Shown piece by piece: positions 1 to 6,695 of a DNA stretch of 15,220 nucleotides. The notes under the pieces were generated by a model. That model did no database searches, was not told the DNA's origin, and was given only the letters and a program-made list of their open reading frames with translations. Source of the stretch: Pseudomonadota bacterium (lineage in GTDB: Bacteria > Pseudomonadota > Alphaproteobacteria > Rhizobiales > Xanthobacteraceae); NCBI GenBank assembly GCA_021779635.1, contig JAJYAH010000075.1, positions 1 through 15,220 on the forward strand. Reading direction: 5' to 3'. Each line of letters opens with the position of its first letter. The stretch's first letter is position 1. A program made the position numbers and the translations under genes.

Positions 1-290
1 ACTGGATGAAGAAATATTACCCGTCGGGAGATGTCACGGACGAGTTCAACGTGCTCGGCTATTCCAATGCCCAGACGCTGGTTCAGGTGCTCAAACAGTG
101 CGGAAACGATCTATCGCGCGAGAACGTCATGAAGCAGGCGCAGAACCTCGATATGCAGCTTCCGATGGTTCTTCCCGGCATCCGCCTCAAGACCGGCGCG
201 AACGACTACGCTCCGATGAAGGATCTCCAGATGGCTCGCTTCACCGGGGAGGGATGGGACCTAGTCGGTCCAGTGATCTCCGGAAAATGA
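1..290 (+). CDS. ABC transporter substrate-binding protein, C-terminal fragment (5' end outside window)
   Basis: Only the last 95 or so residues are visible; the reading frame is open to the left edge of the window. The fragment contains YSNAQTLVQVLKQCG, RENVMKQAQNL and LPGIRLKTGANDYAPM followed by an ARFTGEGWDLVGP ending, wording characteristic of the Peripla_BP_6 (type I periplasmic-binding fold) proteins that serve branched-chain-amino-acid-type ABC importers. Such proteins capture a small carboxylated ligand in the periplasm and deliver it to LivH/LivM-like permeases. It belongs to a different subfamily from the binding protein at 9572-10813, so it probably ends a separate transcription unit lying to the left. 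It is convergent with the crotonase gene at 351-1145 and is followed directly by a hairpin. Ligand unknown. Confidence 0.85.
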   Translation, partial: WMKKYYPSGDVTDEFNVLGYSNAQTLVQVLKQCGNDLSRENVMKQAQNLDMQLPMVLPGIRLKTGANDYAPMKDLQMARFTGEGWDLVGPVISGK

Positions 291-296
291 TGGACT

Positions 297-326
297 GAGA
301 AGAGCCGGTTCGTTCCGGCCCTTCTC
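297..326. terminator. Hairpin between convergent genes, probable bidirectional terminator
   Basis: Two 12-base arms (297-308 and 315-326, GAGAAGAGCCGG and CCGGCCCTTCTC) pair with a single A-C mismatch around a 6-base loop. The hairpin sits 6 bases after the stop of the binding-protein gene and 24 bases from the stop of the convergent crotonase gene. There is no clear T-run on either side, so it may be a weak or trailing-protection structure rather than a classical intrinsic terminator. Position between two converging genes supports a shared transcription end. Confidence 0.65.
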
Positions 327-350
327 GCAAATATCGCGAACGCGGAGCAC

Positions 351-1145
351 CTATTCTGTGCCGGAAGATGCAGCGAAGTTTGCGGGACGCCGGTCGACCG
401 CGGCTCGTAACCCTTCCTTGAATTCGCCGCTCGACATCGCCAATGCCTGACCCAGTCCTTCGAAGGCGAACATGTCGTGCAGACTGGTCTCGAAGGTGCG
501 CGCCATGAGCTGCTTCGCCAGCCCCATGACCTCCGAGGGGCCCTCGGCCAGCCTACGTGCTTCGGCGAGGGCTTCGTCTTTGAGGGTCTCGTTCGAGCAC
601 ACCTTCGTCACCAGTCCCTGATCGAACGCTTCCCGGGCGGTCCAGGTCTGATTGCCGAAGAGGAACGACTTCGCCCGGGCCATCCCGATCAGTCGAGGAA
701 GGTGATACATCATGCCGATGTCGGGGACGGCACCGAGGCGGAAGAAGGCCGCCATGAACTTTGCGTTCTCCGATGCGAAGAGAACATCGCCGCAGAGCGA
801 CAGGCCCATTCCGCCACCCGCAGCGTGGCCATTGACCGCCACCACCATCGGCTTGTTGAGCGAAATGAGAGGGATCAGCCAATCCTTCAGGCCCGAGAAG
901 CGCCGGTGCACCGACCATGGATCGGATGCCACTTCGAGCATCTTGAAATCTCCGCCTGCGCAGAACGAAGGTCCGGCCGCTACAAGCAGGACGCATCGCA
1001 CGGAACGGTCGTTGGAGACCTCCTTGATGGCGTTTCCGAGTTCATCCCGGAGTTCCGAGGTCAGTGAATTTCTGGTGCTCGGGTTGTTGAGTGTGATGAT
1101 CATGACCGAGCCGTCGCGGTCCAGTCGAATCTGCTTTGGGTCCAT
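351..1145 (-). CDS. Enoyl-CoA hydratase/isomerase (crotonase) family protein
   Basis: A 264-residue crotonase-fold protein acting on acyl-CoA thioesters in the cytoplasm. The CoA/oxyanion-hole segments are visible: FCAGGDFKML (61-70) and the VNGHAAGGGMGLSLCGD stretch (104-120), then RLGAVPDIG (136-144). The two glutamates of classical hydratase (rat Glu144/Glu164) are replaced by Gly114 and Phe134, while Asp142 is kept in a VPD motif, the position of the catalytic acid in many enoyl-CoA isomerases of the PaaG/ECI type. Isomerase or another crotonase reaction is therefore more likely than simple hydration. The start at 1145 is chosen because AGAAGGGA lies about 8 bases upstream; the upstream in-frame ATG at 1181 would add 12 non-conserved residues. 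It is divergent from the main operon and probably shares its control region. Substrate unknown. Confidence 0.88.
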   Translation of the reverse strand: MDPKQIRLDRDGSVMIITLNNPSTRNSLTSELRDELGNAIKEVSNDRSVRCVLLVAAGPSFCAGGDFKMLEVASDPWSVHRRFSGLKDWLIPLISLNKPMVVAVNGHAAGGGMGLSLCGDVLFASENAKFMAAFFRLGAVPDIGMMYHLPRLIGMARAKSFLFGNQTWTAREAFDQGLVTKVCSNETLKDEALAEARRLAEGPSEVMGLAKQLMARTFETSLHDMFAFEGLGQALAMSSGEFKEGLRAAVDRRPANFAASSGTE

Positions 1146-1409
1146 TGATGTTTCCCTTCTGTGAGGCAATCCACGGTGCAAACGATATGCCGTATGGCAG
1201 GGGACGCGTTCTAGTTGGTATGACGAAGCAGTGTGTACGCGTCACGGACAGACCGCGGGCGGCATGTGTCACACGTGAACACCGCGCGCGTGCTATACAT
1301 GAGAGAAATTGAGCGAAGCGTGAACGCTGACCGATGGCACGGCTCTTGCTAACCAGGCAGGTAAGCGGCGCTTCGAGCTAACGCAAGCCGCAAGTCAGGA
1401 AACGCGCCA
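1146..1409. promoter_or_regulatory. Divergent intergenic control region
   Basis: This 264-bp gap separates two outward-reading crotonase genes and must carry promoters for the single minus-strand gene and for the 13-gene plus-strand operon. No convincing sigma70 pair is seen. A TATACAT box at 1294-1300 could be a plus-strand -10 but has no good -35, and on the minus strand GTGACG followed 17 bases later by CATACC is only a weak match. A symmetric element at 1266-1282 is listed separately. No regulator gene is encoded in the window. Confidence 0.5.
1266..1282. promoter_or_regulatory. Candidate operator with dyad symmetry
   Basis: GTGT at 1266-1269 and ACAC at 1279-1282 form matching outer arms, and CACGTG at 1272-1277 is a perfect inner palindrome slightly off centre. 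The element lies just upstream of the TATACAT box at 1294-1300 in the divergent control region, a plausible place for a TetR/GntR-like repressor or activator controlling acyl-CoA genes. This is pattern reading only; no regulator is visible here and the outer and inner symmetries do not share a centre. Confidence 0.25.
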
Positions 1410-2171
1410 TTGTCCGCAGATATTGTGCAATTGCTCATCCGTGATCGCATCGCGATCATCACTTTAAATCGGCCGCAGCAGCGCAACGCGCTATCGATCG
1501 AGATGAGGGCCATGCTCGCACGGCGTCTCGACGAGATCGATGAACATGTGCGCGTGATCGTGCTGCAGGGCGCAGGTGCGGCATTCTGCGCCGGCGCCGA
1601 CCTTGGTGACGTACCGGATTCGCCCATGGCTTGGAGAGACCGCATCGTCACGGCTCAGACCCAGCATCTGAGGATCATCAACATGAAGCAGATCGTCATC
1701 GCGTCGGTCCAGGGCGCGGCCTTCGGCGGAGGTGTCTCGCTCGCACTCGCGGCCGACATACTCGTCCTCGACGAGAAAGCCACTCTGGGATTCCCGTTCG
1801 TGAAGCTCGGCGTCGTTCCGGACGGGGGAGCGAGCTTCCTGCTGCAGGCGAAAACGAGCCCTGCGGTGGCTCTCGATGTCCTTCTTACGGGTGGCTTCAT
1901 ACAAGCGGACGAAGCGCGGGCCCTGGGCCTGACGCGTCGCGTCGCGCCTGCGGGCGAGCTCGAAGCGCGTACGATGAAGCTTGCAGAGGAGCTCGCGTCG
2001 CTTCCGGCGGAAGCCCTCCAGTTGACCAAATCCTTGTGCGCGCAGGCGTGGGCGGATCATCTCCCCGGCGCGTTGCGGCATGAGGCGGACGCATTCGGAC
2101 TAGCCACGGCGTCTGAAGGGCACCGGGTCGCCATGGCGGCTGCGAAGATGAAACTCAAGAAGGCAAACTAG
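1410..2171 (+). CDS. Enoyl-CoA hydratase/isomerase (crotonase) family protein, first gene of operon
   Basis: A 253-residue crotonase-fold enzyme. Typical segments are LNRPQQRNALS (19-29), AFCAGADLGDV (58-68) for CoA/oxyanion binding, FGGGVSLALAAD (105-116) and FVKLGVVPDGGASFLL (130-145). As in the divergent neighbour, the two hydratase glutamates are absent (Ser110 and Phe130 at those places) while Asp138 is present in a VPDGG motif, pointing to isomerase-like chemistry on an unsaturated acyl-CoA. The start is a TTG, supported by AGGA at 1397-1400 nine bases upstream and by the alignment of the N-terminus with the usual family start. It is the first gene of the plus-strand cluster and is followed after one base by the SDR gene, so the two are probably co-translated. 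The two crotonases in the window are clearly diverged from each other. Confidence 0.88.
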   Translation: MSADIVQLLIRDRIAIITLNRPQQRNALSIEMRAMLARRLDEIDEHVRVIVLQGAGAAFCAGADLGDVPDSPMAWRDRIVTAQTQHLRIINMKQIVIASVQGAAFGGGVSLALAADILVLDEKATLGFPFVKLGVVPDGGASFLLQAKTSPAVALDVLLTGGFIQADEARALGLTRRVAPAGELEARTMKLAEELASLPAEALQLTKSLCAQAWADHLPGALRHEADAFGLATASEGHRVAMAAAKMKLKKAN

Positions 2172-2172
2172 C

Positions 2173-2958
2173 ATGTATTCGGCGGACCTACTGAAAGGCC
2201 GGGTTGCCCTTATCACGGGCGGCGGAAGCGGAATCGGCCTGAGCATAGCGGAGCAATACCTGGCGCTTGGCGCCAAGGTGGCAATCGTAAGCCGCAACGC
2301 GGAGCGGCTTGAAAGCGCCGCGTCGTCTCTGCGCTCGCAGGGGACGACGGAGATCGCGGCGTTCCAGGCGGATGTCAGGAACTACGATCAGGTGTCAGCG
2401 GCCATGGACGCCGTCTTAGAACGCTTCGGTTCACTCGACATTCTTGTTAACAACGCGGCGGGCAATTTTTTCTGCCCGACGGCCGAGATGTCGCCGAATG
2501 CGTGGCGGACCGTGATCGACATCGATCTGAACGGAACGTTCCATGGATGCCGTGCCGCCCACGCGCGCCTGCGGGAATCGAGATGGGGCGGCTGCATCAT
2601 CAACATCATCACCATGCAGGCCCTTTCGGGCTGGCCTGGCGCGGCTCACGCGGCTGCCGCCAAGGCGGGCATCCTCTCTCTTACTCGCACACTTGCCGTC
2701 GAGTGGGGAGGCGAGGGCATTAGGGTCAACGCGATCTCCCCCGGTCCCATCGGCGATACAGAAGGCGCGAAGCGTATCTACGAAGAACGCGGTCGCGCCG
2801 ATCAGGAGCGGAGCCGCGTAGCGCTCGGTCGGTTCGGAAAGAAGCAGGAAGTCGCCAACGCGGCGGCCTTCCTCGCCTCCGATCTGGCGAGCTTCGTCAC
2901 CGGCGAGAATCTCATCGTCGATGGCGGTCGCTGGCTGAAGTACGTTTCGGAAAAATAG
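2173..2958 (+). CDS. SDR-family oxidoreductase, 2,4-dienoyl-CoA reductase-like
   Basis: A 261-residue short-chain dehydrogenase/reductase. The Rossmann motif TGGGSGIG (15-22), NNAAG (93-97), the Lys at 164 in AAAAKAG and the PGPIGDTEG loop (190-198) are visible. The YxxxK tyrosine is missing: Ala160 sits four residues before Lys164. The alternative tyrosine of mitochondrial 2,4-dienoyl-CoA reductase, 15 residues before the Lys, is also absent (Gln149). The segment AKAGILSLTRTLAVEWG, followed by IRVNAISPGPI, resembles bacterial and peroxisomal dienoyl-CoA reductases, whose active sites also depart from the classical Tyr. It may therefore use NADPH to reduce an unsaturated acyl-CoA, or act as a 3-hydroxyacyl-CoA dehydrogenase. 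AAGAAGG lies 9 bases before the ATG. It starts one base after the upstream crotonase stop. Confidence 0.85.
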   Translation: MYSADLLKGRVALITGGGSGIGLSIAEQYLALGAKVAIVSRNAERLESAASSLRSQGTTEIAAFQADVRNYDQVSAAMDAVLERFGSLDILVNNAAGNFFCPTAEMSPNAWRTVIDIDLNGTFHGCRAAHARLRESRWGGCIINIITMQALSGWPGAAHAAAAKAGILSLTRTLAVEWGGEGIRVNAISPGPIGDTEGAKRIYEERGRADQERSRVALGRFGKKQEVANAAAFLASDLASFVTGENLIVDGGRWLKYVSEK

Positions 2959-2973
2959 AAGAGGACACAACAA

Positions 2974-3387
2974 GTGGAAAAACAACTCCCGCTTCCAGTA
3001 GCAAACGCGGACTCCGCCACATACTGGCAGTCCGCGAAGGAAGGAAAGCTAGTTCTCCGACGCTGCAAATCCTGCGGCGAGACCCATTTCATGCCGCGCT
3101 ACCTGTGTCCGGTCTGCTGGTCGACGGACCTCGAGTGGATCGAGGCGGTAGGCAAGGGAACGGTCCACAGCTTCACGATCATCCGACGCGCTTCTTCCCC
3201 CGCTTTCGCCGGACTCACCCCCTACGTCGTCGCGCTCATCGACCTGGCCGAGGGTCCGCGCATGATGAGCAACATCGTCGGCGACCACGCGCTCGATGTC
3301 GAGATCGGCGACGGCGTCACCCTCAGGTTCGAGGACCGGGAAGGATCCAAGCTTCCGCAATTCGCGCTAGAGAAGGGCCGCCCGTGA
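2974..3387 (+). CDS. DUF35 / Zn-ribbon OB-fold protein, partner of thiolase-like enzyme
   Basis: A 137-residue protein with an N-terminal four-cysteine zinc ribbon (Cys31, Cys34, Cys45, Cys48 in CKSCGETHFM and LCPVC) followed by an OB-fold rich in beta strands (GKGTVHSFTIIRR, PYVVALIDLAEG, GDGVTLRFED). In characterised systems DUF35 proteins bind a thiolase-fold partner and are needed for its activity, for example the DUF35 domain of ChsH2 with the aldolase Ltp2, or BbsA with BbsB. The likely partner here is the thiolase-fold protein at 6696-7868. The start is GTG, with GAGG at 2961-2964 nine bases upstream. Its stop overlaps the GTG of the next gene by four bases (GTGA), implying coupled translation. 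Unlike mycobacterial ChsH2 it has no fused MaoC domain; MaoC is a separate gene downstream. Confidence 0.88.
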   Translation: MEKQLPLPVANADSATYWQSAKEGKLVLRRCKSCGETHFMPRYLCPVCWSTDLEWIEAVGKGTVHSFTIIRRASSPAFAGLTPYVVALIDLAEGPRMMSNIVGDHALDVEIGDGVTLRFEDREGSKLPQFALEKGRP

Positions 3388-4526
3388 ACTTCGAGGATAG
3401 CGACGAGCAGAAATTGGTCCGCGATACGACGGCGTCGTTCGTCAAGCGGCATTGCAAGCCGACCGACGTCCGCCAATGGGACCGCACCGGACAGTTGCCT
3501 GAGCACGTGTACGCCGCGATGGCGGACGCGGGCCTTCTTGCGATGATGGTTCCCGCGGAATACGGGGGCGTCGGCTCGCCGATAGCCGATTGTGCCATCG
3601 CGCTGGAGGAAATCGCCAGGCCCAGCGTTGACTTCGCGACGCGGCTCGCGCTGATCGGCTGGGGTGCGATGATCCTCTCCGATTTCGCGAGTGAGGAGAT
3701 CAAGTCCGAGGTCCTTCCGAAGGTTGTGAAGGGCGAGATCAAGCTGTCGTTCAGCTTGACCGAACCGGCATCGGGATCGGACGCAGCCTCGCTCCAGACG
3801 AAGGCCCGTCGCGACGGTGACGACTACGTGATCTCCGGTCAGAAGCTCTACTCGTCCGGAGCGCACGCGCCCAACAACATGATCGTGCTGGCCGCCCGGA
3901 CGAACCCGGACGTCAAGAAGCACGCGGGCATCTCCTTGTTTCTCGTCCCCAACAACCTTCCGGGCATCACGATCAACAGGCTCGACGTGGTCGGCCGACG
4001 CATCCTTGGTCTTTGCGAGGTCTTCTTCGACGACGTGCGCCTTCCGAGCCGAATGCTAATCGGTCAGGAGAATAGCGGCTGGACGTACATCAACAAACAT
4101 CTGGAACGGGAGCGGATCCTGCTCGCTGCCAACTACCTCGGCAACGCACGTGCAGCGTTGGACGACGCGGTGCGCTACGCCGGCGAGAGAAAGCAGTTTG
4201 GCAAAGCGATCGCCGAGTTCCAGGCCATCGGCCATATGCTGGCCGATATGGCGACCGACATCGAAGCCGCCAGATGGATCACCGCGTCGACCGCCTGGCG
4301 ATACGACCAGGGTCTGCCGTGCGTGAAGCAGGCGTGCATGGCGAAGCTGTTCGTCTCGGAGGTGTTTGCGCGGGTGACGACGCAAGGCATGCAGATACTC
4401 GGAGGCGCCGGCTACACCCACGACCACGACATGCAGCGGTACTGGCGCGATGCCCGCAACGCGACTATCGGCGGCGGCACCTCACAAATCCAGCGCAGCC
4501 TGATCGCACGGGAGCTCGGACTGTGA
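3384..4526 (+). CDS. Acyl-CoA dehydrogenase 1
   Basis: A 380-residue FAD-dependent acyl-CoA dehydrogenase that would introduce a C2-C3 double bond into an acyl-CoA and pass electrons to ETF. The N-terminal helical domain spans about 1-115, followed by SFSLTEPASGSDAASL (122-137) of the FAD/substrate middle domain, RKQFGKAIAEFQ (269-280) and ILGGAGYTHD (338-347). The C-terminal MCAD-type glutamate is replaced (IGGGTSQ, 362-368), but Glu243 in HLERERILLAA lies at the place of the catalytic base of isovaleryl-CoA and long-chain dehydrogenases, so the enzyme is probably active. The GTG start overlaps the preceding stop and has GAAGGG six bases upstream; the frame is open much further 5' but that part only shadows the DUF35 gene. 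Confidence 0.9.
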   Translation: MNFEDSDEQKLVRDTTASFVKRHCKPTDVRQWDRTGQLPEHVYAAMADAGLLAMMVPAEYGGVGSPIADCAIALEEIARPSVDFATRLALIGWGAMILSDFASEEIKSEVLPKVVKGEIKLSFSLTEPASGSDAASLQTKARRDGDDYVISGQKLYSSGAHAPNNMIVLAARTNPDVKKHAGISLFLVPNNLPGITINRLDVVGRRILGLCEVFFDDVRLPSRMLIGQENSGWTYINKHLERERILLAANYLGNARAALDDAVRYAGERKQFGKAIAEFQAIGHMLADMATDIEAARWITASTAWRYDQGLPCVKQACMAKLFVSEVFARVTTQGMQILGGAGYTHDHDMQRYWRDARNATIGGGTSQIQRSLIARELGL

Positions 4527-6694
4527 CGCAGGTCAAAGGCTATATCGAGAACCGCACCGAACTGTTCGGCCGCAAGGAGCTCACCAGGCTGATCAACCCC
4601 GCGAGTATCGCGGTCATCGGCGCATCCGAGTCGCCCGGATCGTTCGGGTCGCGGACCATGGAGAATCTCTCGACGTTCGGCGGACGGTTGTTTCCCATCA
4701 ATCCCAAGCGGAACGAGATCTTTGGCCACAAGGCCTATCCGACGATCGAGGCGCTTCCAGAGGCGCCCGACGCCGTTGTGATCTCGGTCCCCCAGGAACA
4801 GGTAGCAGATCTCGTTAGAAGATGCGCCGCCAAGGGAATCGGCGGCGCTATCGTCTATTCGTCGGGCTTCGCGGAATTGGGCACCGAGGACAGGACGGCG
4901 GCGCAGCGCGAAATAGCCGAGATAGCGAAGTCGACGGGCATGCGGGTAATCGGGCCCAACTGCGTCGGCATCATTAATTTTGCCTCGAAGGTCGGCATGC
5001 ATTTCATGCCGAAGTTCAACGAAATGCCGATGATCTCCGGCGGGATCGGCCTGGTCAGCCAGAGCGGCGGTCTCGGATACACCGTCATTCAAGCCCTGCA
5101 GCGAGGCATCGGGTTCTCGCAATTTCTGTCGGCCGGAAATTCGAGCGACGTCGACATCTGCGACCTGATCAACTACCTGGTGGACGACGAGAGCACCTCG
5201 GTGATCGCATGCCTTTTCGAGGGCATCCGGGACGGCGAGCGTCTCATCGAGGCCGGCCAGAGGGCCTTCGCCGCCAGGAAGCCGCTCATCATCTACAAAA
5301 TGGGGCGCAGCGCGATCAGCAAGAAGGCCGCGCTTTCCCATACCGGCACCCTGGCGGGCTCCAATGCCGCCTACGATGCGGCCTTCCGGGAAATGGGTGC
5401 CATCGTGGTCGACAACTGGGAGGAAGTGCTGGAGACGGCATGCTTCTTCGAGCGCGCGGGCGTCCCGCAAGGGTCCGGGGCCGGCGTCATGGCGAGCTCC
5501 GGAGGGGCGGCCGTCATCTCCGGAGACAAGGCCGAGGAGTACGGCGTCGCGATGCCGGCGCCTCAGCCGGACACCGTGGCACGCCTGTCGAAACTGGTGC
5601 CGGATTTCGGGTCCGTCTCGAATCCAACGGACATGACCGCGGAGACCCTGAAGAGCTTCGATCTCTACAGCGCGTGCATCAAGGCTTTCGCCGACGATCC
5701 GAGTTACGCGGTGGTGGTCGTCCCCATGCTGTCGGCGCAGAAGCCCATCACGACGGAGAGGGCGGTCCACCTGGATCGCCTCGCAGCCGAGCTTTCAAAG
5801 CCGATCTGTCTGGTCTGGTTCAATGAATGGCTAGAGGGCCCCGGAAGCGAGATCTACGACAGGAGTCGCAAGATCTCGATGTTCCGGTCGATGGGCCGCT
5901 GCATGAAGGCGATCCGCTCATGGCTTGACTATTATGGCAGGGCCGAGCGGCAAGTGTCGGGTGAGGGAAGGCTCAGCACCGTAAAAGTCAAGAACGTTGC
6001 GATCACCGAACTCGCGAAAGTCGGCGAGAGGTATGTCCTCGGCGAGTCGCAGTCGAAGAAGCTGCTCGGACTGTATGGTGTTGCCGTCAACCGCGAAGCG
6101 CTTGCCAAGACCGCGGATGAGGCGGTCACCCACGCCGAGGCGCTGGGCTATCCGGTCGTTCTCAAGGCGGACTCTCCGGACATCCCGCACAAGACCGAAG
6201 CGGGCGTCCTCCGGCTGAACCTTAGGGACGCAGATGCCGTGCGCAAGGCCTACAGGGAAATAGAGGAGGCCGTCGGACGGCTGAGCGATCCGGTCACCGT
6301 GAACGGGACCGTCGTTCAGGAGATGGTCTCAGGCGGGACCGAGATGATGGTTGGTGCCTCGGTGGACGCCCAGTTCGGACCGTTGATCACATGCGGCTTC
6401 GGCGGAACGTCCGTCGAGATACTCGGGGATGTGCAGACCAGACGCGCGCCGGTCAGCGTAACTGAAGCGCTCGACATGCTCCGGTCGCTCCGCGGAAGCG
6501 GCCTCCTGTTCGGCTATCGCAACCAGGCACCGGCCGACGTACGGTCCCTCGCGGAAACCGTATGCCGCATTTCCGAAATGATCAGCGACCTTCGTGAAGA
6601 GGTCGCGGAATTGGACGTCAATCCAATCAAGGTTTCTACGGATCGCACAGTAGCTGTCGATGCGTTGATCGGATTGAGCAGCAAGAGGAATTGA
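4523..6694 (+). CDS. NDP-forming acyl-CoA synthetase (acetate-CoA ligase family), fused alpha-beta
   Basis: A 723-residue single-chain acyl-CoA synthetase of the ADP-forming (acetyl-CoA synthetase/succinyl-CoA ligase) superfamily, which makes an acyl-CoA from a free acid, CoA and ATP through an acyl-phosphate and a phosphohistidine. Domains in order: CoA-binding Rossmann domain (about 20-150, with INPASIAVIGASE), ligase domains with SQSGGLG (180-186) and the phosphorylated His273 in LSHTGTLAG, and a C-terminal ATP-grasp domain (about 505-720) with VVLKADSPDIPHKTEAG (545-561), FGGTSVEILGD and ELDVNPIKV. Length fits the fused family. The GTG start overlaps the previous stop (GTGA), with GGGAG eight bases upstream. 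It is the only acid-activating enzyme in the window, so it probably starts the pathway. Substrate cannot be inferred from sequence. Confidence 0.92.
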   Translation: MTQVKGYIENRTELFGRKELTRLINPASIAVIGASESPGSFGSRTMENLSTFGGRLFPINPKRNEIFGHKAYPTIEALPEAPDAVVISVPQEQVADLVRRCAAKGIGGAIVYSSGFAELGTEDRTAAQREIAEIAKSTGMRVIGPNCVGIINFASKVGMHFMPKFNEMPMISGGIGLVSQSGGLGYTVIQALQRGIGFSQFLSAGNSSDVDICDLINYLVDDESTSVIACLFEGIRDGERLIEAGQRAFAARKPLIIYKMGRSAISKKAALSHTGTLAGSNAAYDAAFREMGAIVVDNWEEVLETACFFERAGVPQGSGAGVMASSGGAAVISGDKAEEYGVAMPAPQPDTVARLSKLVPDFGSVSNPTDMTAETLKSFDLYSACIKAFADDPSYAVVVVPMLSAQKPITTERAVHLDRLAAELSKPICLVWFNEWLEGPGSEIYDRSRKISMFRSMGRCMKAIRSWLDYYGRAERQVSGEGRLSTVKVKNVAITELAKVGERYVLGESQSKKLLGLYGVAVNREALAKTADEAVTHAEALGYPVVLKADSPDIPHKTEAGVLRLNLRDADAVRKAYREIEEAVGRLSDPVTVNGTVVQEMVSGGTEMMVGASVDAQFGPLITCGFGGTSVEILGDVQTRRAPVSVTEALDMLRSLRGSGLLFGYRNQAPADVRSLAETVCRISEMISDLREEVAELDVNPIKVSTDRTVAVDALIGLSSKRN

Positions 6695-6695
6695 A

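Noticed and set aside
1183..1193. The 11-base word CGATATGCCGT shared by the divergent control region and the transposase leader
   Set aside because: A single short match between two places in 15 kb is expected by chance, and the flanks do not match, so no IS trace is claimed at 1183.
3105..3383. Upstream extension of the first acyl-CoA dehydrogenase frame
   Set aside because: It overlaps the DUF35 gene, is Arg-rich and non-conserved, and the GTG at 3384 has a strong ribosome binding site and fits the family length.
4412..5770. Long open frame of 452 codons on the minus strand
   Set aside because: It lies antisense within the synthetase and dehydrogenase genes, its protein is Arg/Asp/His-rich without family motifs, and it is a mirror of the GC-rich codon pattern of the real genes.
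5209..5826. Plus-strand open frame of 205 codons inside the synthetase gene
   Set aside because: It is an Arg/Gly-rich out-of-frame shadow of the ATP-forming ligase coding region and has no ribosome binding site or recognisable domain.
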